In this document: one piece after another, positions 51,573 through 62,048 of the stretch | Position numbering within the stretch: the first letter of the stretch is position 1 | Layout: every line of letters starts with the position of its first letter | Assembly (NCBI GenBank): GCA_028875725.1 | Contig: JAPPCR010000006.1 | Coordinates: forward strand, 1,619,786-1,683,785 | DNA: 64,000 nucleotides | Direction of reading: 5' to 3' | Origin: Acidobacteriota bacterium | GTDB taxonomy: Bacteria; Acidobacteriota; Thermoanaerobaculia; Multivoradales; Multivoraceae | The notes under the pieces: generated by a model | The model's database searches: none | What the model was told of the DNA's origin: nothing | The model's input: only the letters and a program-made list of their open reading frames with translations | Position numbers and translations under genes: made by a program

Positions 51573-53012
51573 TCAGTCGGATCCGATCGCGAACACGTCG
51601 GAGCGGGTGGCCACGTAGATGCGGCCGTCCTCGGCGACCGGCGTCGTGTACACCGCCGAGCCCATGTTCTGCTCCGCGATCACCTTCTCTTCGCGTCCCG
51701 CCTCGAGCACGACGATGTCCCCGTCCTCGTCGCCAAGGTAGACCTTGCCGTCCGCCACGAACGCCGAACCCCAGACCGCCGCGAAGGTGTCGTGAGTCCA
51801 GAGATGCTCGCCCGTTTCCACGTCCAGCACATAGAGGAAGCCGCTCAGATCCGGGATGTAGAGCAAGCCGTCGGCGATGGCCACGGTCGAGATCGTCCGG
51901 TTGAAGTCCTCGTCACCGAAGTGCCAGAACGCAGCAGTGCCGGTCGCGTCGCCTTCGACATCCGCATCCAGGGCGTAGAGGTGACCCGGTCCCTCGCCGT
52001 GCTCTGGATCCTGGCCGACGCCCAGATAGAAGCGGTTGTTGTAGAAGACGGGCGTCGAGATGATGTTGTTGCGGGTGCCCGCACCTCCAAGCTCCCAGAC
52101 CGAGTCCTTGGGGTTCAGATCGAACTTCCACAGCAGGTCTCCGGTCGCCGGCTCATAGGTGTAGAGCCAACCGTCGCCGCCCGGAAACGCGATCTGCGGC
52201 TGGCCGTCGACCACGCCGTAGGCCGGATTCGACCACGAGCCGTGCAGGACCGCATCGCTGCTGTCGATGCTCTCCCAGACCAGTTCGCCGGTGTTCTTGT
52301 TCATCGCGACGAAGGCGGGCGACGCCGGTGAGGGGAGGTTGATGTGTCCCTCGTCGACCCCGGCGCCGGTCACCGTGAACAGCAGGTCGCCGACGACGAG
52401 GGGCGATCCGGCCGCCAGGTTGTGGGGGAACACGTCGAGCTCGGCGATCATGTCGTACTCCCAAACGATGTCGGCGTCGAGTTCCTCCTTGTACTGCTCG
52501 TCCGTCATGCCGTCGTTCACGCCGTCGCGAAACCCGTCGACATCCACGGCCACGATCGTCGCGCGGTTCGAGACGTAGTAGACGCGTTCATCGTCGACGT
52601 AGGGCGTGGAGCACACACCCTGAAGCGGCCAGTCGTTGACGCGACCGGCGCCCAGCTTGTCGTGGGTGGCCTGCCAGAGGAGGCCGCCGGTGTCCTTGTC
52701 CAGGGCAATGACGACACCCTTGTCGCCCTCGATCCCGGGACGGCGAAGACCCTCGTTGTTCGTACCCACGAACACTCGCCCGTCGCGGAAGACCGGGCCC
52801 GCATAGGTCTGGGAGCCGACCTTGGCCCTCCAGATGATGTTCTCGCCGCTCCTGACGTCCCACTCGGTCGGCAGGCCCTTCGCGTCCGAAACCATGTTCC
52901 GCGCGTGCGTGTTGCCGAACATCGCCGGCGGCTCGGGTTCCGTCGCCGCGATCGGCGCCGTCGCGGCGCCGGCCAGAAGGAGCGCCGCAGCTAGAGAGAG
53001 TCGAGACATCAT
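51573..53012 (-). CDS. Secreted PQQ-like beta-propeller protein A
   Basis: This 479-residue exported protein has a signal peptide (SLAAALLLAGAATAPIAA) and an eight-bladed PQQ-like propeller. Conserved marks shared with its paralogue downstream of the epimerase are LPTEWDVRSGENIIW, FVGTNNEG, NDWPLQGVCSTP, VYYVSNRATIVAVD, FPHNLAAGSPLVV and FPGGDGWLYTYEPATGDLLW. An insert (FRDGVNDGMTDEQYKEELDA) is unique to this copy. I start at the ATG pair 53012/53009, because the longer frame adds a non-signal leader. It is 21 bp upstream of the alcohol dehydrogenase. A redox or binding role outside the cytoplasm is likely but unproven. Confidence 0.9.
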   Translation of the reverse strand: MMSRLSLAAALLLAGAATAPIAATEPEPPAMFGNTHARNMVSDAKGLPTEWDVRSGENIIWRAKVGSQTYAGPVFRDGRVFVGTNNEGLRRPGIEGDKGVVIALDKDTGGLLWQATHDKLGAGRVNDWPLQGVCSTPYVDDERVYYVSNRATIVAVDVDGFRDGVNDGMTDEQYKEELDADIVWEYDMIAELDVFPHNLAAGSPLVVGDLLFTVTGAGVDEGHINLPSPASPAFVAMNKNTGELVWESIDSSDAVLHGSWSNPAYGVVDGQPQIAFPGGDGWLYTYEPATGDLLWKFDLNPKDSVWELGGAGTRNNIISTPVFYNNRFYLGVGQDPEHGEGPGHLYALDADVEGDATGTAAFWHFGDEDFNRTISTVAIADGLLYIPDLSGFLYVLDVETGEHLWTHDTFAAVWGSAFVADGKVYLGDEDGDIVVLEAGREEKVIAEQNMGSAVYTTPVAEDGRIYVATRSDVFAIGSD

Positions 53013-53177
53013 GGTGTTCCAGTCCGTTGGTCGAATGAGCGTGTCGCTGCTGCCGACGCGGAGCGCGAGAATCCGTTCACGGCGACTGGTCGCCGCGGCC
53101 CCGCCGCCGAAGGCCGGCAACGGTATCAAAGGGTCGGGATCCCCTTCGAGCCCGCATTCCAGCCCTGAACTCCCGTC

Positions 53178-54551
53178 CTAGCGCTCGCCCGCGCCGAACC
53201 GTGCGCTGCCACGACTCCGCAACGCGTAGAGCGTGTCGCTGGTCGCGACGTACAGCCCGGAGCCGTCGGTCGAGGGCGAGGCGTAGACCGCCTGCGGCAT
53301 GACGTTCTCGGCCAGCACCTCGAGCGTGCGGCCAGCCCGCAGCACCGCCACATCGCCTTCCGTATCGCCCGCGTACACCTTGCCGTCCGCGACCAGGGGC
53401 GAACTCCAGAACGGCGCCAGCGCGTCGTAGGTCCAGAGCTTCTCGCCCGTTGAGGCGTCTATCGCGAAGAGGAAGCCGTTCAGGTCCGCCGTGTAAACGA
53501 TGCCGCCCACTACCGCGACCGTGGCAATCGCACGGCCGAGATCCGGATCCTCGAAACGCCAGCGGACGCCGCCCGAAGTCACGTCGCCCCGCCCGCCCGC
53601 GTCGACCGCCCAGACGACGCCCCGGCGCAGGGAGACTTCCGGGTCCCGGCCTACCGCGGCAAAGACCATGCCTTCGTGCAGTACCGGCGTCGCCACGAAC
53701 ACATTCCTGGATTCCCCTCGGGCCGCCTCGTCGCTGGTGAGTGCCGAGTTGCCGTCGAACCGCCACAGCGGCCTTCCCGTCGTGGGCTCGAAGCCGTAGA
53801 GCCAGCCGTCGCCGCCCGGGAAAACGGCCTGGTCCCCGCCGCCGGCACGCCCGTAGGAGGGACTCCCCCACTGCCCGTCGACGAGCGCCGCGCCGGGGCT
53901 GCCATCGCGCCATACCGGCCGGCCCGTCGCACGCTCCAACGCCGCAAAGCTGGGCGCTTCCGGGGCCGGAACCCGCCCGTCGTCCGTCACCCCGTTGCTG
54001 GTCGACACGAACACCAGATTGCCCACGGCCAGCGGCGTAGAGGCCGCCATGTGTTTCGGGAACACGCCCCACTCGCCGACCATGTCGAACGACCAGTCGA
54101 CTCCCCCGTCGAGGTTCGCCGCGACGACCTCCCCCCGGTTCGAGACGTAGTACAGCCTTTCGCCGTCGAACGACGGAGTCGAGCACACTCCCTGGAGCGG
54201 CCAGTCGTTCGCATCCCCGGCTTCCAGCTTCTCGTGGGTGATCTGCCAGCGGAACCCGCCGTCACGGCGGTCGAACGCCATCACCACGCCACGGTCGCCG
54301 ACAACCGCCGGGTCGCGGGGCCGCTCGTTGTTCGTGCCTACGACGATCAGGCCGCCCGCGATCGTCGGACCGCCGTAGGTCACCGTGCCGAGGTCGGCGG
54401 ACCAGAGAACACCCTCGCCGGAGGGAACATCCCAGGTGACCGGCAAGTCCTCAGCCTCGGCCACCCGGTTGCGCCCGGGATTCGGGTCGTCGGCAACGAG
54501 CGCACCGCCCCACACAAACGCGAACAGGGAAACGGCGGGGAGAAACCTCAA
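53178..54551 (-). CDS. Secreted PQQ-like beta-propeller protein B
   Basis: A 457-residue paralogue of the neighbouring propeller, with the same blade order: LPVTWDVPSGEGVLW, VVGTNNERPRDP, NDWPLQGVCSTP, LYYVSNRGEVVAANLDGG, FPKHMAASTPLAV and FPGGDGWLYGFEPTTGRPLW. The signal peptide is FLPAVSLFAFVWGGALVA. The start is TTG 54551; a CTG three codons earlier (MRPLRFLP-type leader) is also possible. It follows the epimerase gene by 23 bp. The two copies differ mostly in loops, so they probably arose by tandem duplication and may bind different ligands. The 165-bp gap after it shows no gene. Confidence 0.9.
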   Translation of the reverse strand: MRFLPAVSLFAFVWGGALVADDPNPGRNRVAEAEDLPVTWDVPSGEGVLWSADLGTVTYGGPTIAGGLIVVGTNNERPRDPAVVGDRGVVMAFDRRDGGFRWQITHEKLEAGDANDWPLQGVCSTPSFDGERLYYVSNRGEVVAANLDGGVDWSFDMVGEWGVFPKHMAASTPLAVGNLVFVSTSNGVTDDGRVPAPEAPSFAALERATGRPVWRDGSPGAALVDGQWGSPSYGRAGGGDQAVFPGGDGWLYGFEPTTGRPLWRFDGNSALTSDEAARGESRNVFVATPVLHEGMVFAAVGRDPEVSLRRGVVWAVDAGGRGDVTSGGVRWRFEDPDLGRAIATVAVVGGIVYTADLNGFLFAIDASTGEKLWTYDALAPFWSSPLVADGKVYAGDTEGDVAVLRAGRTLEVLAENVMPQAVYASPSTDGSGLYVATSDTLYALRSRGSARFGAGER

Positions 54552-54574
54552 TGGCCTCAGCCCCGCAACCGCGC

Positions 54575-55675
54575 TCAGGCCTCCCGCAACTGCGGCTCGA
54601 TGATGCCCAGCTCGACCGACGTCTCCACGACGGCCTGGATCGTGTCCTCCACGGGTCGGAGGGTGGCCCCCAGCACGGAGACCGCCTTCTTGCTGTGGTT
54701 GAGCGCCGCCGGTGGTGGCGTGCCGCCTTCAGGGACTTCCGGTTCGCCGACCGTGAACGCCGGGAAGAGTTCCTGGATGATCCCACGCACCTCCGTGCCG
54801 AGCCGGAGAGCGGAACGCCCGCCGCTGCCGTGCAGGAGGTAGCGGTTGCCGCCGTTCGACGCCCGGTGGTCCACATCTGACTCGGCCGCCAGCCGTTCCG
54901 CCTTGACCAGGTCGCGCACGTCGATGATGTTGTAGTACATGTCGTACGGCGTCGGCCACGACGTCGCCTGTCCCGCGGCGAGCCGGCCGATCTGCTCGAT
55001 CCACTGGCCGACCTGGGCCTTGAACAGGATCGGCCCGCAGATCATCGCCGGGTTCAGGGTGACCACGTCCCAGCGGCCGCCGCTGTCGTCGGCGGCCTGA
55101 TTCAGCAGATGCTCCGTGTCCACCTTGCTGCGGGCATAGGCCATCCGGGGGTGCTGCCAGACCTCCGGTTCGAAGTTGTCGTTCGCCCAGTCCGTCTCCG
55201 TCCACGCATAGCCCGGAGGCATGGCCGGCGCTCCCAGGCCCGCCACCGCCGCCAGGGAACTCGTGTAGACGACGCGCTTGACGCTGCCGCTCCGGTTCAC
55301 CGAGTCGATCACGTTCCGCGTCCCGGCCATGCCGCCCTCGTAGACGTCCGTCGACACGTTGCCGGAGCCCAACGGCTGCGACTTGCCGTCGGCCGAGTTG
55401 CCGAGCACCGCGGCGACGTGGAACACGGCCGAGCAGCCGGTAAAAGCCTCGTCGTACGAACCGGGGACGAACAGGTCGCAGCCGTCGACGATCTCGACGT
55501 TCGGCAGCCGGTTCAGGTACTCGACGCAGTCCCTGCCGCGCCAGGAATCGGCGTTGCGCAAGCAGGCCCGGACCGTGTAGCCCTGGAGGACGAGCTCGCG
55601 CACCATGTGGCCGCCGGTGAAACCGGAAACACCGGTGACGGCGACCGGGCCGTCGTGCGGAGAAATGGCAGTCAT
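54575..55675 (-). CDS. NAD-dependent epimerase/dehydratase (dihydroflavonol reductase-like)
   Basis: This 366-residue extended SDR enzyme has a slightly unusual nucleotide loop (AVTGVSGFTGGHMVRELVLQG, matching TGxxGxxG), CSAVFHVAA, VVYTSSLAAV with the active-site Ser, and PRMAYARSKVDTEHLL with the catalytic YxxxK. VTLNPAMICGP and the DVRDLVKAERLAAES segment fit the dihydroflavonol-4-reductase/cinnamoyl-CoA reductase-like group, which reduces ketones or aldehydes with NADPH. The ATG at 55675 follows AAGGAG by 8 nt. It is the first gene of the run that includes the propeller genes and the alcohol dehydrogenase. Confidence 0.9.
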   Translation of the reverse strand: MTAISPHDGPVAVTGVSGFTGGHMVRELVLQGYTVRACLRNADSWRGRDCVEYLNRLPNVEIVDGCDLFVPGSYDEAFTGCSAVFHVAAVLGNSADGKSQPLGSGNVSTDVYEGGMAGTRNVIDSVNRSGSVKRVVYTSSLAAVAGLGAPAMPPGYAWTETDWANDNFEPEVWQHPRMAYARSKVDTEHLLNQAADDSGGRWDVVTLNPAMICGPILFKAQVGQWIEQIGRLAAGQATSWPTPYDMYYNIIDVRDLVKAERLAAESDVDHRASNGGNRYLLHGSGGRSALRLGTEVRGIIQELFPAFTVGEPEVPEGGTPPPAALNHSKKAVSVLGATLRPVEDTIQAVVETSVELGIIEPQLREA

Positions 55676-55722
55676 CGTGTTGGCTCCTTGCAGCTCCCGG
55701 TAGCGGGCGCCGGGCTTCCCGC

Positions 55723-56142
55723 CTACTCCTGCGGCGGTGCGTACACCAGCATCCAGTTGACGCCGAAGCGGTCGACGCACATGCCGAAGTAGGCGCCCCA
55801 GAACTGGTCCTCCATCGGCATCGTCACCGCGCCGCCGTCCGACAGCTTCGCGATCAGCTCGTCGGCACGTTCCCGGCTCTCGGCCTCGACCGAGATCGAG
55901 AAGTTGTTGCCGACCGCAAGCGGCGGCCCGAACGTCGTGCTGTCGCTCCCCATCAGCACGCTGTCGCCGACCGGCAGGGACACGTGCATGATCTGGTCCT
56001 CCTGGCCCTCGGCCAGCGGCAGCCCCTCCGGGCCCTCGCCGAAGGTGTTGAAGTCCGAGAACTCGCCGCCGAAGACGGACCGGTAGAAGTCGAACGCCTC
56101 GCGGCAGTTGCCGTCGAAGGTCAGGTAGGTGTTCAGTGCCAT
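55723..56142 (-). CDS. VOC-superfamily protein (PhnB-like)
   Basis: This 139-residue protein matches the PhnB/DUF1428-like branch of the vicinal oxygen chelate fold: LNTYLTFDGNCREAFDFYRSVFGG at the start, QIMHVSLPVGDSVLMGSDS, ADELIAKLSDGGAVTMPMEDQFWG and the ending GMCVDRFGVNWMLVY. PhnB-like proteins are small and usually lack known activity, so no reaction can be named. The ATG follows an AGAGGAG site at a normal distance. It lies 47 bp before the epimerase, on the same strand. Confidence 0.93.
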   Translation of the reverse strand: MALNTYLTFDGNCREAFDFYRSVFGGEFSDFNTFGEGPEGLPLAEGQEDQIMHVSLPVGDSVLMGSDSTTFGPPLAVGNNFSISVEAESRERADELIAKLSDGGAVTMPMEDQFWGAYFGMCVDRFGVNWMLVYAPPQE

Positions 56143-56248
56143 GAAGGATCTCCTCTAGTCAGGCCGGCACGGGAATGAGGCTGACCCGTCCGGCCCCGGG
56201 GCGGCGGGAGCTTACGTCAAGGCCGAGGGACCTGACGAGCGAGGCCGC

Positions 56249-57205
56249 CTACTCCGGCGCCAGCGCGCGGATCGTCTCCCGCAGATCATCCCCCGGATGC
56301 ATGATCTGAATCGCCGGGGTATGCACCCCCGCCTCGATGTACTCCTGGATCCGCTCCCGGCACTTGCCGGGCGAACCGATGATCAGGATGTCGCGAAGCG
56401 CCTCCTCGGGGATGACCTCCAGCGCCTTCTTCCTGTCGCCGGCTGCCCAGGCGTCCCACATCGGGCCGAGGACGTCGCGGCGGCCCAGCCAGTCGTGAAA
56501 AGCGGCGTAGACCGGCACGTTCAGGTAGGCGGCCATGGAGCGTTTGCCGACGAAGTCGATCACGCCCTGGTCTTCGGTGGCGATGACGAAGATGCGCGCC
56601 GCGATCTCCTTGCCGGGGCCGGCCTCGTGGACGTAGGGAACGACCCTCTTCACGTCGCCGGGCGACAGCCAGTTCAGGATCGCGCCGTCGCCTTCGCGGC
56701 CGGCCATCCGCAGCATGCCCTGGCGCAGCGCCGCCACCAGGATCGGCGGAGACTCCTTCAGCGGCCTGCCCATGCGGAAGCCGCGGACGTGGAAGGTCTC
56801 GAACTCCTCCTCGATCCGGTCGCCGGTGAGCGCCTTCTTGAGGAAACGGACCATGTCCCGGGTCTTGTAGTAAGGCCGCTCGAACGGGATGTCGTTCCAC
56901 TGCTCGACGATCACGTTGGACGATGTGCCGATGCCCATGACGAAGCGCCCCGGCGCCGCCTCGGCCATCGCGCCGACGGTCTGCGCCATCAGCGCCGGGC
57001 CGCGGGTGTAGGCGGGGATGATCGCGATGCCGAGCCGAGCGGTCGGCGCCCAGATCGAGGCCTGCACGAGAGGCGTGAAGCCGTCGGAGCCGTTCGACTC
57101 GGAGGACCAGAAGTCGGTGTACCCCAGGTCCACCATCTCCTTGATCAGGTCTTCCTGCTCCGCCAGGGGCAGGCCGAATGGGATCGTCATTCCGTATCGC
57201 TGCAT
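56249..57205 (-). CDS. LLM-class (F420- or flavin-dependent) oxidoreductase
   Basis: This 318-residue TIM-barrel protein opens [20 protein letters not shown] and shows [40 protein letters not shown] and [20 protein letters not shown], the pattern of F420-dependent luciferase-like oxidoreductases. [26 protein letters not shown] and the C-terminal [20 protein letters not shown] complete it. Whether it uses F420 or FMN cannot be told from sequence by eye. It starts behind GGGGAG. It diverges from the racemase gene and may take part in the same acyl or terpenoid catabolism. No F420 biosynthesis gene is in the window. Confidence 0.9.
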   Translation of the reverse strand: MQRYGMTIPFGLPLAEQEDLIKEMVDLGYTDFWSSESNGSDGFTPLVQASIWAPTARLGIAIIPAYTRGPALMAQTVGAMAEAAPGRFVMGIGTSSNVIVEQWNDIPFERPYYKTRDMVRFLKKALTGDRIEEEFETFHVRGFRMGRPLKESPPILVAALRQGMLRMAGREGDGAILNWLSPGDVKRVVPYVHEAGPGKEIAARIFVIATEDQGVIDFVGKRSMAAYLNVPVYAAFHDWLGRRDVLGPMWDAWAAGDRKKALEVIPEEALRDILIIGSPGKCRERIQEYIEAGVHTPAIQIMHPGDDLRETIRALAPE

Positions 57206-57296
57206 GGTCTCGGGCTCCCCTGGCGCGACCCGGAAGTCGCGGTCCGGCTGAGTCTGCGGTTGCGGAGGCGAACGGGATTGTACGGCAGACGTCTCC

Positions 57297-57302
57297 TATA
57301 CT
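57297..57302 (+). promoter_or_regulatory. Candidate -10 box for the racemase gene
   Basis: TATACT lies 46 nt before ATG 57349, preceded by CGTCTCC. A nearly matching CTCCTCTATACT stretch lies 45 nt before the last gene of the window (63389). A -35 (TTGTAC 13 nt upstream) is poorly spaced. Confidence 0.45.
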
Positions 57303-57348
57303 GACCGGCCTCGATTCCGCAGCAACGTTCCACCTGGAGATACGGATC

Positions 57349-58479
57349 ATGGGACCACTCGACGGCTACCGCATTCTCGAGATCGCCGGCATCGGACCGG
57401 GGCCGTTCTGCGCAATGGTGCTCTCGGACCTGGGCGCCGAGGTCGTTCGCATCGACCGGAAGGCCTACGCGGGCCGGGGCTCGAAGTTCGATGTGCTGAA
57501 CCGCGGCCGCCGCTCCCTGGGATTGGACCTCAAGCGTCCGGAGGCGGTCGAAGCAGTGCTCGACATGGTCGAGAAGGCCGACGGCCTGATCGAGGGCTTT
57601 CGTCCGGGGGTCATGGAGCGGCTCGGCCTCGGCCCCGACGTCTGCCTGGAACGGAACCCGAAGCTCGTCTTCGGGCGCATGACCGGCTGGGGCCAGAACG
57701 GCACGATCGCCCACGCCGCCGGCCACGACATCAACTACATCGCCCTGTCGGGCGTGCTGCACTCGATCGGCAACAACGGCGGCAGGCCGGTGCCGCCGCT
57801 CAACCTGGTCGGCGACTTCGGTGGCGGCGGCATGTTGCTCGCCCTGGGCGTCGTCGCCGGCCTGCTGGAGGCGCAGAAGTCCGGCAAGGGCCAGGTCGTC
57901 GACGCCGCGATGACCGACGGTTCGGCGCTGCTGCTGGCGGCCGTCGTCGGCATGCACAGCGCCGGCGTGTGGAAGGACGACCGCGGCTCGAACATGCTGG
58001 ACAGCGGCTCCCACTTCTACGACACCTACGAGTGCTCCGACGGCGAGTACGTCTCCATCGGCTCGATCGAGCCGCAGTTCTATGCCCTGCTGCTCGAGAA
58101 GACCGGCCTCGACGGCGCCGAGTGGGAGGGCCACCTCCAGAACCGGGACCGCTGGCCGGAGCTCAAGGCGAAGCTGGCCGAGGTGTTCCGGACGAAGACG
58201 CGCGACGAGTGGTGCGAAATCATGGAAGGCAGCGACATCTGCTTCGCCCCGGTGCTCCGCATCGGTGAAGCGATCGAGCATCCGCACAACCGGTCCCGGC
58301 AGACCTTCGTCGAAGTCGACGGCGTGGCCCAGCCGGCGCCGGCGCCACGCTTCAGCCGGACTCCGGTAGCGGTCCAGGGTCCGCCGCCGAAGGCCGGCGA
58401 GCACAGCGACGCGGTGCTGGCGGACTGGGGGTTCGGCGGCGAACGGATCGACGCGATGCGGGCGGCGGGAGCGATCTGA
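57349..58479 (+). CDS. Alpha-methylacyl-CoA racemase
   Basis: This 376-residue CaiB/BaiF-fold enzyme interconverts (R)- and (S)-2-methylacyl-CoA, a step needed before beta-oxidation of branched or steroid side chains. It has [40 protein letters not shown] and [17 protein letters not shown]. The three residues used by the Mycobacterium tuberculosis enzyme, His126, Asp156 and Glu241, are all present at exactly those positions here. This separates it from CoA-transferases of the same fold. The ATG at 57349 follows GGAGA by about 8 nt. It diverges from the LLM gene and precedes the PqaA-like gene by 59 bp. Confidence 0.95.
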   Translation: MGPLDGYRILEIAGIGPGPFCAMVLSDLGAEVVRIDRKAYAGRGSKFDVLNRGRRSLGLDLKRPEAVEAVLDMVEKADGLIEGFRPGVMERLGLGPDVCLERNPKLVFGRMTGWGQNGTIAHAAGHDINYIALSGVLHSIGNNGGRPVPPLNLVGDFGGGGMLLALGVVAGLLEAQKSGKGQVVDAAMTDGSALLLAAVVGMHSAGVWKDDRGSNMLDSGSHFYDTYECSDGEYVSIGSIEPQFYALLLEKTGLDGAEWEGHLQNRDRWPELKAKLAEVFRTKTRDEWCEIMEGSDICFAPVLRIGEAIEHPHNRSRQTFVEVDGVAQPAPAPRFSRTPVAVQGPPPKAGEHSDAVLADWGFGGERIDAMRAAGAI

Positions 58480-58538
58480 GGCTGGCTCGACGGAACAGCG
58501 TCGGCTGGCGGACCCGGACGCAAAGGAGGATTGAAACC

Positions 58539-59993
<1,455 letters not shown>

Positions 59994-59997
59994 GCCG

Positions 59998-60195
59998 ATG
60001 GCGGAGAACCCGCGGAAGCGAGGGCGACCGGCAACGGATCGGCCGACGTCCTGGATCGCCAAGGCCATGGGTGCAAGGGTCAACCTCTCCGACAAGGAAG
60101 CGGTCTACCGCGCCCTGGGGCTGCCCCACCCGAGACGGCGGCTTCAGCGGTCCGGGGAATCGAGTTCGATCGCCTCCAGCAGCCGAGGTACGTAG
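59998..60195 (+). CDS. Small basic protein with AT-hook-like start, tentative
   Basis: A 65-residue frame begins 5 nt after the PqaA-like stop. Its N-terminus, MAENPRKRGRPATDRPTSW, carries RKRGRP, an AT-hook-like core, followed by a helical stretch (WIAKAMGARVNLSDKEAVYRALG). The frame's last 52 bp overlap the 3' end of the convergent sulfatase gene (60144 onward), so its tail is shared antisense. No ribosome site is seen; coupling to the upstream stop is possible. I do not recognise a family. It may be spurious, but the amino-acid pattern of the first 45 residues looks protein-like. Confidence 0.4.
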   Translation: MAENPRKRGRPATDRPTSWIAKAMGARVNLSDKEAVYRALGLPHPRRRLQRSGESSSIASSSRGT

Positions 60196-62048
60196 TTCCT
60201 GAATCGGCGGTCGAGGCCTTCGAGTTCACTCGGCAGGGCGTGCAGTCGTTCGCGCCACGCTTTGGCCTGCGGGTTCTCAGCGCCCAGGACGTCCGGTTCC
60301 AGATAGTCGAGCGCGTTGAGCGCGAGCAGGGCGTCGAAGAAGTCGTTGTCCTCGATCGAAGCCGAGGCTAGGAGCAGTTCCACCGCGGGCGCAAGGTCCC
60401 TCTCCTCGCCGAAACGGCCCAGGGCTTCGGCAGCGTGAATGCGCACCGGCGGTGACGGGTCGTCGAGCACCGCCCTCAGCGCGGCAGCGGCCGACCGCAC
60501 CGCCTTCTCGCCGCGAGTTCGCAGCCCGATTCCGGCCCAGGCGCGTACTGCGGAGTCCGGGTCGCGGAGCATGCGGGTCAACCGCTCGATGTCCCCGCTC
60601 CGCCACTTCGACCGATCCGTGGCGAGTTCGGCCGCGGGCAGGACACGCTCGATCTGGTAGCCGCCCTGGCCGTAGGTCCAGGGCACGCCGCCCATGTCCG
60701 CCGCACGTCGGTGCATTTCGCCTTCAGGCAGGAAACTGAGATCGCGGATGGTCATGAGCTGTCGCCGCAACGCCGCGGCCAGCCGTTCCCGCTCGGCTTC
60801 GTGCTCGGCTGAACCGGCGAGGTTGTTCACCAGATCCGGATCGTTCGCCAGGTCGTAGAACTCCTCGCTCGGCTTCTCCCGCCAGAAGGCCGACTGGGCC
60901 CCGTTCAGTTCGCCCTCCTGGAACAGCCGCAGCCAGACCCGGGTCGTCGGCGTCTCCATCTGGTAGGAGAGACGCTGGCCGTACGGCCGGTCGACCAGGA
61001 AGTTGCGCGCGTAGAGATAGCGCTTGTCACGGACGCTCCGCACCAGGTCGTAGCGCTCGTCCATGCGGTCGGCGAAGCCGAACAGGAAGTCCTTCGGCTC
61101 CGCCTCGTGGGCGCCCAGGAAGGCCCGGCCCTGGAGGTGCGGCGGTGGTTCGATCCCTGCAAGGCTCAGCATGGTGGGCGCGAAATCGATGAAGCCGACC
61201 AGCCGGTCCGTGCTGCCGCCCGCCTCGTAGTCCGCCGGCGCCAGGTGCCGGTACTTCTCCGGCACCGAGACGATGAGCGGCACATGGAGACCGGTCTGGA
61301 GCGCCGTGCGCTTGCCGCGCGGCAGGCCCGGACCGTGATCGGCCCAGTAGAAGACGATCGTGTCGTCCGCGAGACCGGCCGCATCGAGCTCGCCCAGGCG
61401 CTCCCCGACGAGCGCGTCCATCTCGGTCAGCTTGTCGTAGTACTGCGCCCAGTCCCGCCGCACCTCCGGTGTGTCGGGGTGGTATGCCGGCACGCGAACG
61501 CCGGCCGGATCGTGGACCTGCGTGTGCGGTCGGCGCCGGATCTGGCTCTCATGGGTGACGGTGAAGTTGAACACCGAGAAGAACGGCGCCCCCTCCGGGC
61601 GGTTCCGCCAGTGCGCCTCACGGGACGACTCGTGCCATACGGCTCCATGGCCGCCGGGCTTCTCGAGGTTGTAGTCCTCCTTGGCGTTGTTCGTCACGTA
61701 GTAGCCCGCCTCACGCAGGACCTGCGGGAAGAAGCGGAAGCCCTCCGGAAGCCTCGATTGGCTCCGCATGTGTTGCGAGCCGGTGGACGACGGGTAGAGG
61801 CCGCTGATGATCGTCGTGCGTGCCGGCGCGCACACCGGCACGGTCGACCAGGCGTTGCGGTAGACGAGCCCGCGAGCGGCGAGGCGGTCGAGGTTCGGTG
61901 TCGTGGCGTAGTCGTCGCCGTAGGCGCCCAGATGCGGGCCGTTGTCCTCGCTCGAGACCCAGAGGATGTTGGGCGGCGGGAGGTCGGGCGCACCCTCCTG
62001 ACTGACGGCCGGTACCGCCAGGAACAGCAGCGCGAGGAGACCGCGCAC
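60144..62048 (-). CDS. Type I sulfatase with HEAT-like C-terminal region, exported
   Basis: This 634-residue protein has a signal peptide (LLALLFLAVPAVSQ) and a type I sulfatase domain. NILWVSSEDNGPHLGAYGD holds a metal-site Asp, and PVCAPARTTIISG carries C73 in the CxPxR motif, the Cys converted to formylglycine. VTNNAKEDYN, FYWADHGPGLPRGKRT and RYLYARNFLVDRPYGQ are typical of the heparan N-sulfatase-like group. Residues about 480-610 are HEAT-like helices (SAVRAWAGIGLRTRGEKAVR, VRIHAAEALGRFGEERDLAP). It starts with GTG, overlapping the CoA-transferase stop by 1 bp. It needs a formylglycine-generating enzyme, not found here. Confidence 0.92.
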   Translation of the reverse strand: MRGLLALLFLAVPAVSQEGAPDLPPPNILWVSSEDNGPHLGAYGDDYATTPNLDRLAARGLVYRNAWSTVPVCAPARTTIISGLYPSSTGSQHMRSQSRLPEGFRFFPQVLREAGYYVTNNAKEDYNLEKPGGHGAVWHESSREAHWRNRPEGAPFFSVFNFTVTHESQIRRRPHTQVHDPAGVRVPAYHPDTPEVRRDWAQYYDKLTEMDALVGERLGELDAAGLADDTIVFYWADHGPGLPRGKRTALQTGLHVPLIVSVPEKYRHLAPADYEAGGSTDRLVGFIDFAPTMLSLAGIEPPPHLQGRAFLGAHEAEPKDFLFGFADRMDERYDLVRSVRDKRYLYARNFLVDRPYGQRLSYQMETPTTRVWLRLFQEGELNGAQSAFWREKPSEEFYDLANDPDLVNNLAGSAEHEAERERLAAALRRQLMTIRDLSFLPEGEMHRRAADMGGVPWTYGQGGYQIERVLPAAELATDRSKWRSGDIERLTRMLRDPDSAVRAWAGIGLRTRGEKAVRSAAAALRAVLDDPSPPVRIHAAEALGRFGEERDLAPAVELLLASASIEDNDFFDALLALNALDYLEPDVLGAENPQAKAWRERLHALPSELEGLDRRFRNYVPRLLEAIELDSPDR

